DNA from: Solitalea canadensis DSM 3403
GTDB lineage: Bacteria; Bacteroidota; Bacteroidia; Sphingobacteriales; Sphingobacteriaceae
Length of the DNA stretch: 64,000 nucleotides
Direction of reading: 5' to 3'
Assembly (NCBI RefSeq): GCF_000242635.2
Contig: NC_017770.1
Location: 1,116,001 to 1,180,000 of the forward strand
The translations under genes were made by a program, and so were the position numbers. Positions 1 through 8,410 of the stretch are shown piece by piece. How positions within the stretch are numbered: the stretch's first letter is position 1; every line of letters begins with the position of its first letter. The notes under the pieces were generated by a model that was not told the origin of the DNA, searched no databases, and saw only the letters and a program-made list of their open reading frames with translations.

Positions 1-284
1 GTAAAGTACATATCTACATAAGAACTGTCTAATGGCATACGTATATAGTATCTTCCGTTGACAATACCTTCCTGTGCATAATCATAAAGCAGTTTACTTT
101 TTTTAGACCATTGACTGCCCGTTTTCGAATACCATTCCGTAATCTCATCAAGGCGTACCTTTTCGATTTGTTTTTCTGGGTTTTCGTGTCTTTCAATTGT
201 ATCCTTTTCACAAGCTGTAATCATGGTAAATAAGGCGAAAAAGAAAAGGAATAAGAATTTCCGCTTTAATAGACGTTGGTTCAT
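1..284 (-). CDS. Lipoprotein of unknown function, cut by the left edge
   Basis: Reading the minus strand from an ATG at 284 gives 94 open codons that run off the window. Residues 1-25 form a charged start, a long hydrophobic run rich in Phe and Leu, and a lipobox ending MITAC, with Cys25 as the lipidation site. The protein is therefore expected to be exported and anchored by lipid, probably on the outer membrane. The mature part visible so far is charged, with a patch reading EITEWYSKTGSQW, and matches no family I can name. The C-terminus is outside the window. The signal peptide supports the start. Confidence 0.7.
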   Translation of the reverse strand, partial: MNQRLLKRKFLFLFFFALFTMITACEKDTIERHENPEKQIEKVRLDEITEWYSKTGSQWSKKSKLLYDYAQEGIVNGRYYIRMPLDSSYVDMYF

Positions 285-919
285 AATCAATAAATAATTA
301 ATGATGTAAAAGATTTCCTTAAAATGTTTTTCTTGCGTTAAGGTATCTGCAAGGCAGTATGCTAACTGGTGAGGAAATTAACGGGAAGGTTAAAGAATAA
401 ATAATCATAAATGCCAAATTATCAATCAGTTTGTCCAACTTATTAATAGTGACAATTCTGTAGTAAAGCTATAAGGATTTGTTATGTTTAGGCTTACAAT
501 TAGGCCGTAGAAGTGTTTTTAGTGACCTTTAATATTATGCAAATAAAAGTACTTTAAAGTTAATTGTATAATCGAAATGATTAAAAAAAATGTTTAGTTT
601 GATTATTTTATAAAATGCAATAAAGTATAAAAGATTACACTATCTATCGTGAACCAACCTGAATAGTAATACAATAATTGTGATTGGTAAATATTAGGTT
701 ATACGTCTCTTTCGCATTAGCCCTTAACATTGCTGAACTACTCCCTATTTCCCTTTCTTGGTCCGCGACAGATTAAATTCTGATCGGCTAAACACTTCAT
801 CGAATAGTCAAGGTCATATAGGTTACAGTGCAATAACTGCATTAACTTGTAATGGCTGCTATTCATAGCTTGTGTAATTATTGGGTTTTTACGTTTTCCT
901 CTATCACTCAAAAAATGCC
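285..919. other. Intergenic stretch with one doubtful small frame
   Basis: About 635 bases without a firm gene. The part 285-700 is very AT-rich and should hold the promoter of the minus-strand lipoprotein at the left edge. On the minus strand 738-917 is an open frame of 59 codons following the acyltransferase stop. An internal ATG at 866 would give 42 residues, including QAMNSSHYKLMQLLHC. Its composition is protein-like, but there is no recognisable family and no clear start, so I do not call it a gene. Confidence 0.4.
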
Positions 920-2047
920 TTAATCCTGTTGCGATAAAACACCGTCAGCTTTTTGTTTGGCAAGCCGATCATTCCGTCTATCGTTTAAATATTTCCTTAC
1001 GGGGATATCGTAGAGTACCATCATCAGATATGATGCTCCAACCACCAAAATTATCCCTGCTATAATTATAAAAGTCAGTTGCATATTACCGGGTTTATGG
1101 TTGGTGTAATAATTACCGAACATCCATAAAACGGCGTAATGCGTCATGTATAATGGGTAAGAGATCTTTCCGGAAAATACGCAAACCTTTTTTAAGCCAG
1201 ATGTTAAATTAGCCCCTGCGCCTAATGCTATCAGCAAAGGAAAGAAAAACAGGACTATCAAAGGCTCGGTTAACCAACTCCATGTGGAGAACGGAATTAA
1301 AAAGGCCAGGAACAATAATATAGATAGACCGACAAACCCCAGCTTATTTTTGATGATCCAGTTAGAACGGTAAATAAGCAGTCCCGCTAAGAAAGAATAC
1401 GATATCCGGGCACACCCGTCCCAAAAGGTTGGGCCACTCCAGCCGCCTAGTAAGTTGCCGGAGCGATAACTTACAAAACAAATAGCCATCGCCGAGATGA
1501 TGGTTAACAGTATCAGGTAACTGCGTTTGATCTTACAAAGTACAAATGCATAAACGATATTGGCGATATATTCCCAAAACAACGACCACGACGGTGCATT
1601 GAAGCTAAACAGGTTAAATCCACGGTCGGCTATTACAGGAAAGGGAATAAGCAATACCGAACACAAAAATGCCAGGATGATTTTACTGGTACTGTACGAT
1701 TCAGGATCGCCACCAAAAGGGTCGAACAAAAATGCCAGCAATCCTAACACCGATCCAGCAATAACCAGGGGATGCAGCCTGATAATCCTCGATTTAAAAA
1801 ACTCAAGAACGCCCATTTTGGCTATACGATCGTCATAGGCATATCCGATTACAAATCCCGAAAGGCAAAAGAAAAAATCGACAGCCAAAAAACCATGTCC
1901 GATGAAGTTCTTGCTTAAATCGGTGTACACCCATTCCATAAAATGAAATATTACAACGGCCAGAGCGGCAACACCTCTTAATCCGTCAAGAATTTCGAAA
2001 TGCTGTTTTGTTTGTAGAATTGTCGGTGAGGTTTGGTTAGTATCCAT
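920..2047 (-). CDS. Acyltransferase 3 family membrane O-acyltransferase (OafA-like)
   Basis: A 375-residue integral membrane protein of the acyltransferase-3 family, whose members acetylate or otherwise acylate sugars of exported polysaccharides, lipopolysaccharide or peptidoglycan in the inner membrane. The N-terminus has the family signature DGLRGVAALAVVIFHF (residues 21-36), including the family's conserved Arg24 and His35. It is followed by DFFFCLSGFVIGYAY and RIIRLHPL. The rest is a run of about ten hydrophobic segments ending in a basic tail. The length is normal for a stand-alone member without the SGNH extension. It has no operon partner: neighbours are more than 300 bases away on both sides. 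The acceptor cannot be read from sequence. Confidence 0.88.
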   Translation of the reverse strand: MDTNQTSPTILQTKQHFEILDGLRGVAALAVVIFHFMEWVYTDLSKNFIGHGFLAVDFFFCLSGFVIGYAYDDRIAKMGVLEFFKSRIIRLHPLVIAGSVLGLLAFLFDPFGGDPESYSTSKIILAFLCSVLLIPFPVIADRGFNLFSFNAPSWSLFWEYIANIVYAFVLCKIKRSYLILLTIISAMAICFVSYRSGNLLGGWSGPTFWDGCARISYSFLAGLLIYRSNWIIKNKLGFVGLSILLFLAFLIPFSTWSWLTEPLIVLFFFPLLIALGAGANLTSGLKKVCVFSGKISYPLYMTHYAVLWMFGNYYTNHKPGNMQLTFIIIAGIILVVGASYLMMVLYDIPVRKYLNDRRNDRLAKQKADGVLSQQD

Positions 2048-2275
2048 TTATAATCTATCCTATCGTGTTTAATATAGCAAGTAACTCTTGATTTGCGGTT
2101 GCCAAGTTATCTAAAATTGATAATCAAGCCAAATGTATAATAGAGCTGAACAGGGCTAGCAATTGAGCAATATCAGGTAATGGGTGGCGGCTTAACTTCA
2201 TTGATATTGAAAAAAAGCAAGTAACTCAGAGTCAGTAGTAAATAGCGATAGGTGTCGTTTCAGTCTGATACACTA

Positions 2276-2335
2276 AGGAAGCCTTGTTTTCGAAAATCTT
2301 GGTAATTACCAAGATTTTCGAAAGCGAGGCTTCCT
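2276..2335. repeat. 60-bp near-perfect palindrome upstream of the yceI-like gene
   Basis: Two 30-base arms meet without a loop at GGTAATTACC (2301-2310). All positions pair except two that are G/T wobbles in RNA. The outer ends read AGGAAGCC and GGCTTCCT. The right end touches the TAGTTTTG box at 2335-2342, so the palindrome fills the region where the -33 element would lie. It could be an operator for a dimeric regulator, a cruciform-forming site or a small mobile palindrome. It does not look like a terminator, because no T-run follows. Confidence 0.8.
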
Positions 2336-2342
2336 AGTTTTG
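2335..2342 (+). promoter_or_regulatory. Candidate Bacteroidota -7 box TAGTTTTG
   Basis: TAGTTTTG fits the Bacteroidota -7 consensus TAnnTTTG exactly and lies 48 bases upstream of the ATG at 2391. No clear TTG element is seen at the usual distance upstream, because the palindrome occupies that place. This is inferred from consensus only. Confidence 0.45.
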
Positions 2343-2390
2343 CATCGAGAAAACAGATAAAAAGTGTACACAAAATTTTGAACTGACATC

Positions 2391-3035
2391 ATGAAAACAA
2401 CAACAACGAAGAAACAAACATTGAGAAAAAATCTACAAATGCTCTTTCTTCCCGTTCTCTTTATGCTTGCATCATGCGAAAAAGGAAGCGAAAAAACAGA
2501 AGCTTATAAAGTAAACGAGAATTCATCTACAATAGAATGGAAGGGATCTGCACCGGATCATTTTCACGTGGGATCTTTTAAAGTAACCGGAGAGTTAAAA
2601 GCCGGAGATGATGGAGATGTAAAATCCGGCGATTTTACTATACCGATTTCTTCCATCGAAAATTTTGATCTGCAAGACCCTGTGAAAAAGCAGTTATTGG
2701 ATCATCTAAAGAGCCCTGATTTTTTTAACATGGCAATCCATCCGAATGCAAGGTTTCAATTTAAAAAAAGTGAACCTTACACAGGTAACGATGAAGAGGC
2801 TATTAGTGGTGCCAACTATTTGCTGACAGGTAATTTTACTATGTTAGGTCAAACGCATCCAATTTCTTTCCCTGCCAAAATTACGGTGAATAAAGAAAAC
2901 TTGCTGGTTGAAGCAAACTTTAAGATCGACAGAACCAAATGGGGAATGTTAATGGATAGCGATCCTAATAAGCCGCTCTATATACTTCCGGATGTAAACA
3001 TCAAACTAAAATTGATCTCTACAAAGTCTTTATAG
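2391..3035 (+). CDS. YceI-like lipoprotein
   Basis: A 214-residue lipoprotein. Residues 1-29 are a signal peptide with lipobox FMLASC (Cys29). From about residue 45 the protein is a YceI domain, an 8-stranded lipocalin-like barrel that in characterised members binds isoprenoid or other hydrophobic chains. Typical elements are SSTIEWKG, HVGSFKVTGELK, HLKSPDFFNMAIHP and LTGNFTMLGQTHPISFPAKI. The ligand and role here are unknown; members have been linked to stress and envelope functions. It stands alone, with its own promoter candidate upstream and a terminator at 3075. The start is supported by the signal peptide. Confidence 0.9.
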   Translation: MKTTTTKKQTLRKNLQMLFLPVLFMLASCEKGSEKTEAYKVNENSSTIEWKGSAPDHFHVGSFKVTGELKAGDDGDVKSGDFTIPISSIENFDLQDPVKKQLLDHLKSPDFFNMAIHPNARFQFKKSEPYTGNDEEAISGANYLLTGNFTMLGQTHPISFPAKITVNKENLLVEANFKIDRTKWGMLMDSDPNKPLYILPDVNIKLKLISTKSL

Positions 3036-3074
3036 CACCCTATTATTTTAAACAAGCTTAAATATATTCTAAAG

Positions 3075-3105
3075 GAAAGCTGCTTTTAGGGCAGCTTTCT
3101 TATCA
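3075..3105 (+). terminator. Intrinsic terminator after the yceI-like gene
   Basis: A perfect 9-bp stem, GAAAGCTGC (3075-3083) with GCAGCTTTC (3091-3099), has a 7-base loop and is followed by TTATC. It ends the yceI-like transcript 40 bases after the stop. It lies just upstream of the next gene, which therefore needs its own promoter or read-through. Confidence 0.8.
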
Positions 3106-3124
3106 GTAGTTACAACCATTAAAA

Positions 3125-4372
3125 ATGAAGATATCGTCAAAATACTTATGTGTAATCTTGCTTTGCATAGGTAACACCTCCGTTTTTGGCCAAAGTACCT
3201 TTGGTAGATTAAAGCAAAAGGCAACAGGCATTGCTGAGAAAGTCATAGACAAAAAAACGGACGAATTGCTCGAAGACAAATCTGGTAAAAAGGATAACAC
3301 AAGAGAGAATCCTACCGAGAAAGTCAAAAAGGAACGAGTTAAAAAACAAAATACAGTATACGACTTTCAATCAGGAAGTACTGTATTATTGAAAGAAGAT
3401 TTTTTACCGGATGTTACTGGACAATTTCCCATGCAATGGTATACACGGAGCAAAGGAGAAGTTGTAGAGTTCAATGATGTGCCTGGGAAATGGCTGCAGT
3501 TATATAGCGGTACGTTTTTAAGTCCAACAGTTTTACTGAAAGAAAACTATACGATAGAATTTGATGTAATTATCGATTTTCCGCCCAATGGAAACTATCC
3601 ATTGCCAGCTCTTAAGATCGGTCTATACGACAGGGGAAATAAAGGTTATATCCTGTCGAATGATTATCGTGTAAAGAACAATGTCAATATTATCTTATCC
3701 CCATATAGGAACGAACTTCGTGTAAAACTTAAATCAATAGAGAATAACTCGAATAAAATAGCTACAGAAAATTATATCCTTCCAGATTTTACTGCAAAAC
3801 TCGGAAAGCCTGTCCATATTGCGATGGATATCCAAAAGGAAAGAATCCGTGTGTGGATCGATCAGGAAAAGATTTTTGATCTTCCTCAAACAGTCCCAGT
3901 TTCTAATTTATTAAACCAATTGCGATTGGAATTGGAGTCTTCCAATTATAAAAATAGTGAATTGGGCTACTATATCTCAAATCTATGCTTTGCGGATGGA
4001 AGCCCGGACACACGCTCCAAGCTCTTAACGGAGGGTAAGCTGGAGAGCAATTCCATTCTGTTTGCAACCAATTCGGCAAAAATAGAATCCGATAATCAAG
4101 GAGTGATCAAAGAGGTGGCGGCTGCATTGAAGCAAGATAATGCCATCCGGATAAAAGTGATAGGACATACAGATAGCGACGGGACTCCCAAGCAGAACAT
4201 GGCTCTGTCTCAAAAGAGAGCCGAATCCGTAAAAAGGGAACTGATAGAAAAATACGGAATTGGAGAAAATCGCATAGAAACACTTGGAAAAGGTGATACA
4301 GAACCTGTAGAAAAGAATATGGACCCAAACGAAAAAGCAAAAAACAGACGTGTGGAGTTTGTAAGGTTATAA
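3125..4372 (+). CDS. Secreted OmpA-domain protein
   Basis: A 415-residue exported protein. Residues 1-23 are a signal peptide. Residues 24-70 are a charged Lys/Glu-rich stretch. The middle, about 85-290, is beta-rich and resembles a lectin/laminin-G-like sandwich (weak reading). Residues 308-415 are an OmpA C-terminal domain with the peptidoglycan-binding signatures GHTDSDG (347-353) and NRRVEF near the end. It should tether the central domain to the cell wall from the periplasm. The ZU5-like lipoprotein gene begins 14 bases after its stop, so the two are probably co-transcribed and may form one envelope complex. There is no transmembrane barrel of the classical OmpA type. Confidence 0.88.
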   Translation: MKISSKYLCVILLCIGNTSVFGQSTFGRLKQKATGIAEKVIDKKTDELLEDKSGKKDNTRENPTEKVKKERVKKQNTVYDFQSGSTVLLKEDFLPDVTGQFPMQWYTRSKGEVVEFNDVPGKWLQLYSGTFLSPTVLLKENYTIEFDVIIDFPPNGNYPLPALKIGLYDRGNKGYILSNDYRVKNNVNIILSPYRNELRVKLKSIENNSNKIATENYILPDFTAKLGKPVHIAMDIQKERIRVWIDQEKIFDLPQTVPVSNLLNQLRLELESSNYKNSELGYYISNLCFADGSPDTRSKLLTEGKLESNSILFATNSAKIESDNQGVIKEVAAALKQDNAIRIKVIGHTDSDGTPKQNMALSQKRAESVKRELIEKYGIGENRIETLGKGDTEPVEKNMDPNEKAKNRRVEFVRL

Positions 4373-4386
4373 AAACATTTCTCTTT

Positions 4387-5697
4387 ATGAATTACTTTTT
4401 GAAAACAATTATGAGATTAACTCCAAAAGTTGTCATTTTCTGTCTCCTATACATAGGGATCAGTGCCTGTACAAAAAAAGATATACCAGATCATTTAGAG
4501 GATTGGAGTGGACAAGGGGCCACACCCAAAGAACGACCTTTCGGAACTCCTATCGGACAGGCAACTGTCAAGCAGATAGGCCCCGAAGGCGGGATGTTGG
4601 CGTCTGATGATGGGATCCTTCAAGTTGTAGTCCCTCCCGGTACCATTCCCAAGCAGGTCGATTTCAGCATACAACCCATTACCAATACACTCGAGGGGAG
4701 TCCGGGAATAGCTTATCGTATTCTTCCAGAAGGTCTTATATTTCTAAAACCTGTAAGCATCACATTCGATCTTCAGGAGGCTGGCATCGAGACTGAAGTA
4801 AGTGATCTTCTTTTCTTGGCTTACCAGGATAAGAAAGGTCACCATTACCTGGCCTCAGATACAGAGCTGGATAAAGCAGGCAAGAAACTAACCGTAAAAA
4901 CCACTCACTTTAGTGACTGGGTGTTGGCACAGCTCTTCGAACTTGAAGTCAGTAAAGAACAGGTCTCAGTCGGAGATACAACAAGCCTGCGCCTGATGTG
5001 GCACCTTGGTTCCTTACTTGAGCCATTGACAAAAGACCAGCCTATAGGTGATCTTGTTGAGTATAGTGGAAATGTTTCGGCCCTTCGCTGGTCTATCGGA
5101 TTTGGAAAGGGGACACTAAAGGCAAGCGGGCCTAGTTGTATTTATACTGCACCAAGCCAGGTTCCGATAGAAAATCCGGCACAGATCAGTGTAACTGTAC
5201 CAGTCTCATTTTATAGCAACAAGCGAAATTCAATTGTGATGATCAGCACTCCTATACATACCGCACCCGACGATTATATGATTATTAAGGTAGATGGAAA
5301 AGAAATAAAGAATAAGGCACCTGAAAATGGAGAAAGCGCAATATTATTAGATGCAAACAATTTTAGCATCTCGGCGCACCTTGAGGATGGCTACGACATC
5401 GGTATTGTTATTCCCGGAGGACCTGGAGCCGGGAGCTATCCTTTTGGAGAAGATTACAAAAAGGCTTATATCGATTTAGCCACAAATGAAGAATTTCCCA
5501 ATTCCTGGATCACTCAAAAGCAAAATTGTTTTGACTGTGACTTAGTATATTCTGAGGGACAGGTCAAGATTACCAAGTTTGGAGGTATTGGGGAGTATGT
5601 GGAGGGTGAGTTCAACGCTGAAGTGTGGAGAATAGGTCAATACAATCCACCGAAAAAGAAAATCGAAGGAAAGTTTAGAGCAAAAAGGGCTCTTTAA
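4387..5697 (+). CDS. Lipoprotein with ZU5-like domain
   Basis: A 436-residue lipoprotein with lipobox GISAC (Cys28); an internal ATG at 4411 would also keep the signal peptide. Residues about 58-160 look like a ZU5-type domain, a beta fold known from ankyrin-like proteins and bacterial surface proteins. Its marks are GPEGGMLASDDG, VVVPPGTIPKQVDF and YRILPEGLIFLKPVSITF. A beta-rich remainder follows, with a CFDCD motif near residue 380 that could be a disulfide or metal site. No enzyme motif is seen. It follows the OmpA-domain gene by 14 bases. A structural or adhesive envelope role is inferred from domain and context only. Confidence 0.75.
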   Translation: MNYFLKTIMRLTPKVVIFCLLYIGISACTKKDIPDHLEDWSGQGATPKERPFGTPIGQATVKQIGPEGGMLASDDGILQVVVPPGTIPKQVDFSIQPITNTLEGSPGIAYRILPEGLIFLKPVSITFDLQEAGIETEVSDLLFLAYQDKKGHHYLASDTELDKAGKKLTVKTTHFSDWVLAQLFELEVSKEQVSVGDTTSLRLMWHLGSLLEPLTKDQPIGDLVEYSGNVSALRWSIGFGKGTLKASGPSCIYTAPSQVPIENPAQISVTVPVSFYSNKRNSIVMISTPIHTAPDDYMIIKVDGKEIKNKAPENGESAILLDANNFSISAHLEDGYDIGIVIPGGPGAGSYPFGEDYKKAYIDLATNEEFPNSWITQKQNCFDCDLVYSEGQVKITKFGGIGEYVEGEFNAEVWRIGQYNPPKKKIEGKFRAKRAL

Positions 5698-6076
5698 TAG
5701 CTGTTTGAAAGTGAAGATAGTCGTATCTGATAGTTTCTTCCTCTCATTTTCAAGAGATGAGTCTGAAGGATAAAAAGGTTAAACAATGTCAAAGGTTGAC
5801 GATATACATAATTTCGTTGTCTTCAGCCAAAGGTGCTGAAAGAAACCCTAGCAAACTTTAAGTTAGCTGGGGTTTGTTTTTTCAGCAGAATTAATCCCGC
5901 AATTCCCTTGCTTTTTTAGGTTGATCCCATAAAAAGGTATACCTGCGAACATTTTGTGCTATCTGAGCTTAGACGAATACAAATACTAGCTAAACCTAAC
6001 ACGTACTTGTAGAACATCAGCGTATAAGTTTCATAAACTGTTTTTATCTTTACTCTCAACAGAAACTTATGAAACG
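5698..6076. other. Intergenic region before the DinB-like gene
   Basis: It contains the terminator at 5843 and, in its last 50 bases, a promoter-like TATCTTTA (6045-6052) and an inverted repeat (GTTTCATAA 6028-6036, TTATGAAAC 6067-6075) flanking it. No gene is seen in the rest. Confidence 0.5.
5843..5885 (+). terminator. Intrinsic terminator of the OmpA/ZU5 operon
   Basis: Arms AAACCCTAGCAAAC (5843-5856) and GTTAGCTGGGGTTT (5862-5875) pair over 14 positions with one mismatch and one wobble. They have a 5-base loop and are followed by GTTTTTT. It lies 145 bases after the ZU5 gene stop and is oriented for it. Confidence 0.75.
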
Positions 6077-6556
6077 ATGCTAAGTAAACAAATTGCAAAA
6101 CATTTCAGAGATGTGCACTTTGGGGGTAACTGGACTTCCGTTAATCTTAAAGACACGTTGGCAGATATAACCTGGGAACAATCGGTAACAAAGGTTCATA
6201 ACTTTAATACCATTGCAGTGTTGGTTTTTCATGTTAACTATTACGTAGCAGCGGTGTTGAAGGTACTGCAAGGTGAACTATTGAACGCAAGTGATAAATA
6301 TAGCTTTGATCTTTCTCCAATAACTTCTGCAGATGATTGGAATCAATTAGTTGCTAAAACACTTTCTGAAGCTGAATTATTTGCTGCTGAAATTGAGAAG
6401 TTAGAAGACTCCATGCTCTTCGACGATTTTGCTGATCCGAAGTATGGTAATTATTACAGGAACATAGTTGGGATAATTGAACATACGCACTACCACCTTG
6501 GACAGATTTCCCTTTTAAAGAAGTATTTAAATGAACATAATACGGAAATTATTTAG
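6077..6556 (+). CDS. DinB-like metal-binding four-helix protein
   Basis: A 159-residue cytoplasmic protein of the DinB/YfiT-like superfamily, helical bundles that bind a divalent metal through three histidines; several members are thiol (bacillithiol or mycothiol) S-transferases or of unknown function. The expected ligands are present: His52 in VFHVNYY, and His136 and His140 in HTHYHLGQI. There is no signal peptide. Its 3' end (6443-6580) is repeated in decayed form at 7813-7951, so this is the surviving copy of a duplicated gene. An inverted repeat brackets its promoter region. The substrate is unknown. Confidence 0.85.
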   Translation: MLSKQIAKHFRDVHFGGNWTSVNLKDTLADITWEQSVTKVHNFNTIAVLVFHVNYYVAAVLKVLQGELLNASDKYSFDLSPITSADDWNQLVAKTLSEAELFAAEIEKLEDSMLFDDFADPKYGNYYRNIVGIIEHTHYHLGQISLLKKYLNEHNTEII

Positions 6557-6557
6557 G

Positions 6558-6661
6558 CCTGCTTTGAAAAGTAAGAAAGCTGGATTAGTAGTGAGCAAGA
6601 AAAAGGAATAGCAATTTCCAATAAGCAAATGATATTGCTAATTAATGAACTGGACAAATAA
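6558..6661 (+). pseudogene. Deleted copy of the secreted gene at 7937
   Basis: Bases 6558-6580 match 7927-7950 (start region of the gene at 7937) and bases 6586-6661 match 8331-8410 (its last 25 codons). For example, GAGCAAGAAAAAGGAATAG is identical in both. About 380 bases between the two parts are missing here. This is therefore the remnant of a paralogue reduced to its two ends by an internal deletion. Confidence 0.7.
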
Positions 6662-6696
6662 AATGTCTTGTTACTTTTCTATTTATACTTTTAACT

Positions 6697-7350
6697 ATGA
6701 CCTCTTTTTCTCAAGATAGATTTCGAAGTGTTGATGAATTAGTGAATAATGTAGAGCCTGGATGGGACCTGGTAAAACAATGGATCGATAATGCAAAAAA
6801 TAAAGAGGAAGTACTTCCTTGTGATGTGCTAAGGGCGAGAGATGTATTGTATAAAATACAGGTTACCACACGGTCTCCAATGGGAGCGATTGTTTATTCA
6901 ACAGGTGGTATCTTAATCGACAATGGCTGGATAAGAATCCTAGGGTCAGGCAGTCCACTTTTAACCAGAAACCTGCCTGATTGGAATAAAGGAAAAAAAC
7001 TTGAGGAATTTGGCCAGCAACCGTTAAGGTTACTAGTTGCCGATGACGCAGCCGATGGTTTTTTTGCCATTAATGGAGGCGGTTTAGGTGACGATGTAGG
7101 AAAACTATATTATCTCTCACCCGATAACTTAGCGTGGGAACCTTTAAATATAACCTATTCTGATTTTTTGCTTTTCTGCTTCGACGGCAATATTGAAGAT
7201 TTTTATCGAGGATTACGCTGGAAGGATTGGAAGGTAGATTGTTCAAAACTTAAGGGTGGTGAGGTTTATACTTTTTATCCTTTTCTATGGACTAAGGAGG
7301 GGAAGGATATGAACTTTATGCGCTGTTTATGGACTTACAAATGCAGTTAG
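6697..7350 (+). CDS. DUF2625 family protein
   Basis: A 217-residue soluble protein without signal peptide that matches the DUF2625 pattern: RSVDELVNN near the start, GGILIDNGWIRILGSG, ADDAADGFFAINGGGLG, and FCFDGNIEDFYRGLRW with YTFYPFLWT near the end. Function is unknown. The general plan (a small soluble protein with many Trp and Gly, sited among variable genes and relics) resembles immunity-type proteins, but no cognate toxin is visible. It lies between the two halves of the duplicated block. The 24 bases around and after its stop (7339-7363) recur at 8415-8438, where they seem to be all that is left of a second copy. Confidence 0.8.
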   Translation: MTSFSQDRFRSVDELVNNVEPGWDLVKQWIDNAKNKEEVLPCDVLRARDVLYKIQVTTRSPMGAIVYSTGGILIDNGWIRILGSGSPLLTRNLPDWNKGKKLEEFGQQPLRLLVADDAADGFFAINGGGLGDDVGKLYYLSPDNLAWEPLNITYSDFLLFCFDGNIEDFYRGLRWKDWKVDCSKLKGGEVYTFYPFLWTKEGKDMNFMRCLWTYKCS

Positions 7351-7373
7351 GTATCAATTAGGAAAAATAGAAA

Positions 7374-7802
7374 ATGGAGTTAACCGAAGAGCAACGAAAA
7401 GAATTACAGCTTTTTATTGATAAATGGAAACAGGAAATTCCTGATGAAGAGATTTATTTCTCGTTTAATGGTCATGGGCATTTGAGGTATATAAATGCTA
7501 ATGATGTTGGACTTGTTAGGTTTGGTGTTAAAAATATAGAAGCCGCTCTTTCGGATAAAAAATATATTAATATTTCCGGTGAATATCTTGGTGAAAACTG
7601 GATTAAACAAGAGGAGGAAGACCTTAGTATTCACTATATTGAAAAGATTAATAAGGATATTGGTCTTTACATTGAAAGCAGAGGAGTGAATAAAAAAGCA
7701 GCCGTTAGAAATGGTAAACTGATTGGACCTTTGATAATCGCTATTTTGTTTGCTGTACCAACATTTTTTATTTATCTCTTTATTTTCTGGTTGAATCATT
7801 AA
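7374..7802 (+). CDS. Small protein with C-terminal membrane anchor, unknown
   Basis: A 142-residue protein starting 23 bases after the DUF2625 stop and probably transcribed with it. Residues 1-113 are soluble and charged. Residues about 115-138 form a single hydrophobic helix followed by WLNH at the very end, which suggests a tail-anchored inner membrane protein with its N-terminus in the cytoplasm. I recognise no family. The opposite strand is also open for 131 codons, but that frame is low-complexity and rich in Asn and Ile and is taken as a shadow. Confidence 0.65.
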   Translation: MELTEEQRKELQLFIDKWKQEIPDEEIYFSFNGHGHLRYINANDVGLVRFGVKNIEAALSDKKYINISGEYLGENWIKQEEEDLSIHYIEKINKDIGLYIESRGVNKKAAVRNGKLIGPLIIAILFAVPTFFIYLFIFWLNH

Positions 7803-7812
7803 TTATAATTTG

Positions 7813-7936
7813 AATGGCAATTATTATAGGAACCTGGCACGGGATAGAATATACACGTTATCATCTTGGTAGATTTCCCTTTTAACGAGGTATTTAAATG
7901 AACATAATAATACGGAAGTTATTTAGACCCGCTTTG
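7813..7936 (+). pseudogene. Decayed 3' end of a second DinB-like gene
   Basis: Aligns base by base with 6443-6570, the end of the intact DinB-like gene. Shared blocks include AGATTTCCCTTTTAA and TATTTAAATGAACATAAT. The reading frame is broken, and the metal-binding HTHYH has become TRYH followed by stops. It lies immediately before the intact gene at 7937, just as the intact DinB-like gene lies before the deleted copy of that gene. This marks the second unit of a tandem duplication. Confidence 0.75.
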
Positions 7937-8410
7937 ATGATGAAGAATGCCTCATTAACATTATTTTTTCTTTTCATTTTAACTAGTGCTATTGCTCAAT
8001 CGGTTGACTCATTAAACGAAAAGCGGTTTGAATATCTTAACAAGTGTTTTGATAATTTCCCTCCAAATAAAACGATTGATAGTCTTGATCAAACGTATGG
8101 TTTACAGTTATGTAGCTTAACAGAATGCCTGTTGCTTCTTGAATTAAGCAACATGGATAAATCCATTAATGACAATGTATTGCTTCGTTTAAAAGAACTG
8201 GCAAATAAAAACTTTGAGAATAGGTCATTTATTTTGTTGGTGGAGGGCTCGATGAATAGCGTTAAAAAGACAATAAAATTAACCGAAGAGTCAGGACTGG
8301 TTTATGTAAGTCTGGGAAATTCTTGTTTAGGTAGTAGGGAGCAAGAAAAAGGAATAGCTATTTTTAACAAACAAATGATGTTTTTGATCAATAAAAAGGG
8401 CCATAAATAA
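7937..8410 (+). CDS. Small secreted protein, unknown
   Basis: About 157 residues. A longer frame opens at 7898, but its first 13 codons lie inside the decayed DinB-like tail, so the ATG at 7937 (or 7940) is preferred. It gives a clean signal peptide: MMKNAS, a hydrophobic core, then SAIAQ. The mature protein is helical and Leu/Asn-rich, with two cysteines close together (LCSLTEC) and a C-terminal NSCLGSREQEKG. No family is recognised. It is the intact paralogue of the remnant at 6558-6661. Localisation is probably periplasmic. Confidence 0.65.
   Translation: MMKNASLTLFFLFILTSAIAQSVDSLNEKRFEYLNKCFDNFPPNKTIDSLDQTYGLQLCSLTECLLLLELSNMDKSINDNVLLRLKELANKNFENRSFILLVEGSMNSVKKTIKLTEESGLVYVSLGNSCLGSREQEKGIAIFNKQMMFLINKKGHK

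Larger units (their letters stand above)
2048..2390. other. Divergent intergenic region with palindrome and promoter
   Basis: This 343-base region separates the divergently transcribed acyltransferase and YceI genes, so it must hold both promoters. It contains the 60-bp palindrome and the -7 box listed separately. The rest is AT-rich and shows no further gene. Confidence 0.6.

Noticed and set aside
7404-7799. 131-codon open frame on the minus strand opposite the small membrane-anchored gene
   Set aside because: Composition is dominated by Asn, Ile, Lys and Phe from the AT-rich opposite strand, with no start context, signal or motif. The plus-strand frame has a coherent membrane anchor.
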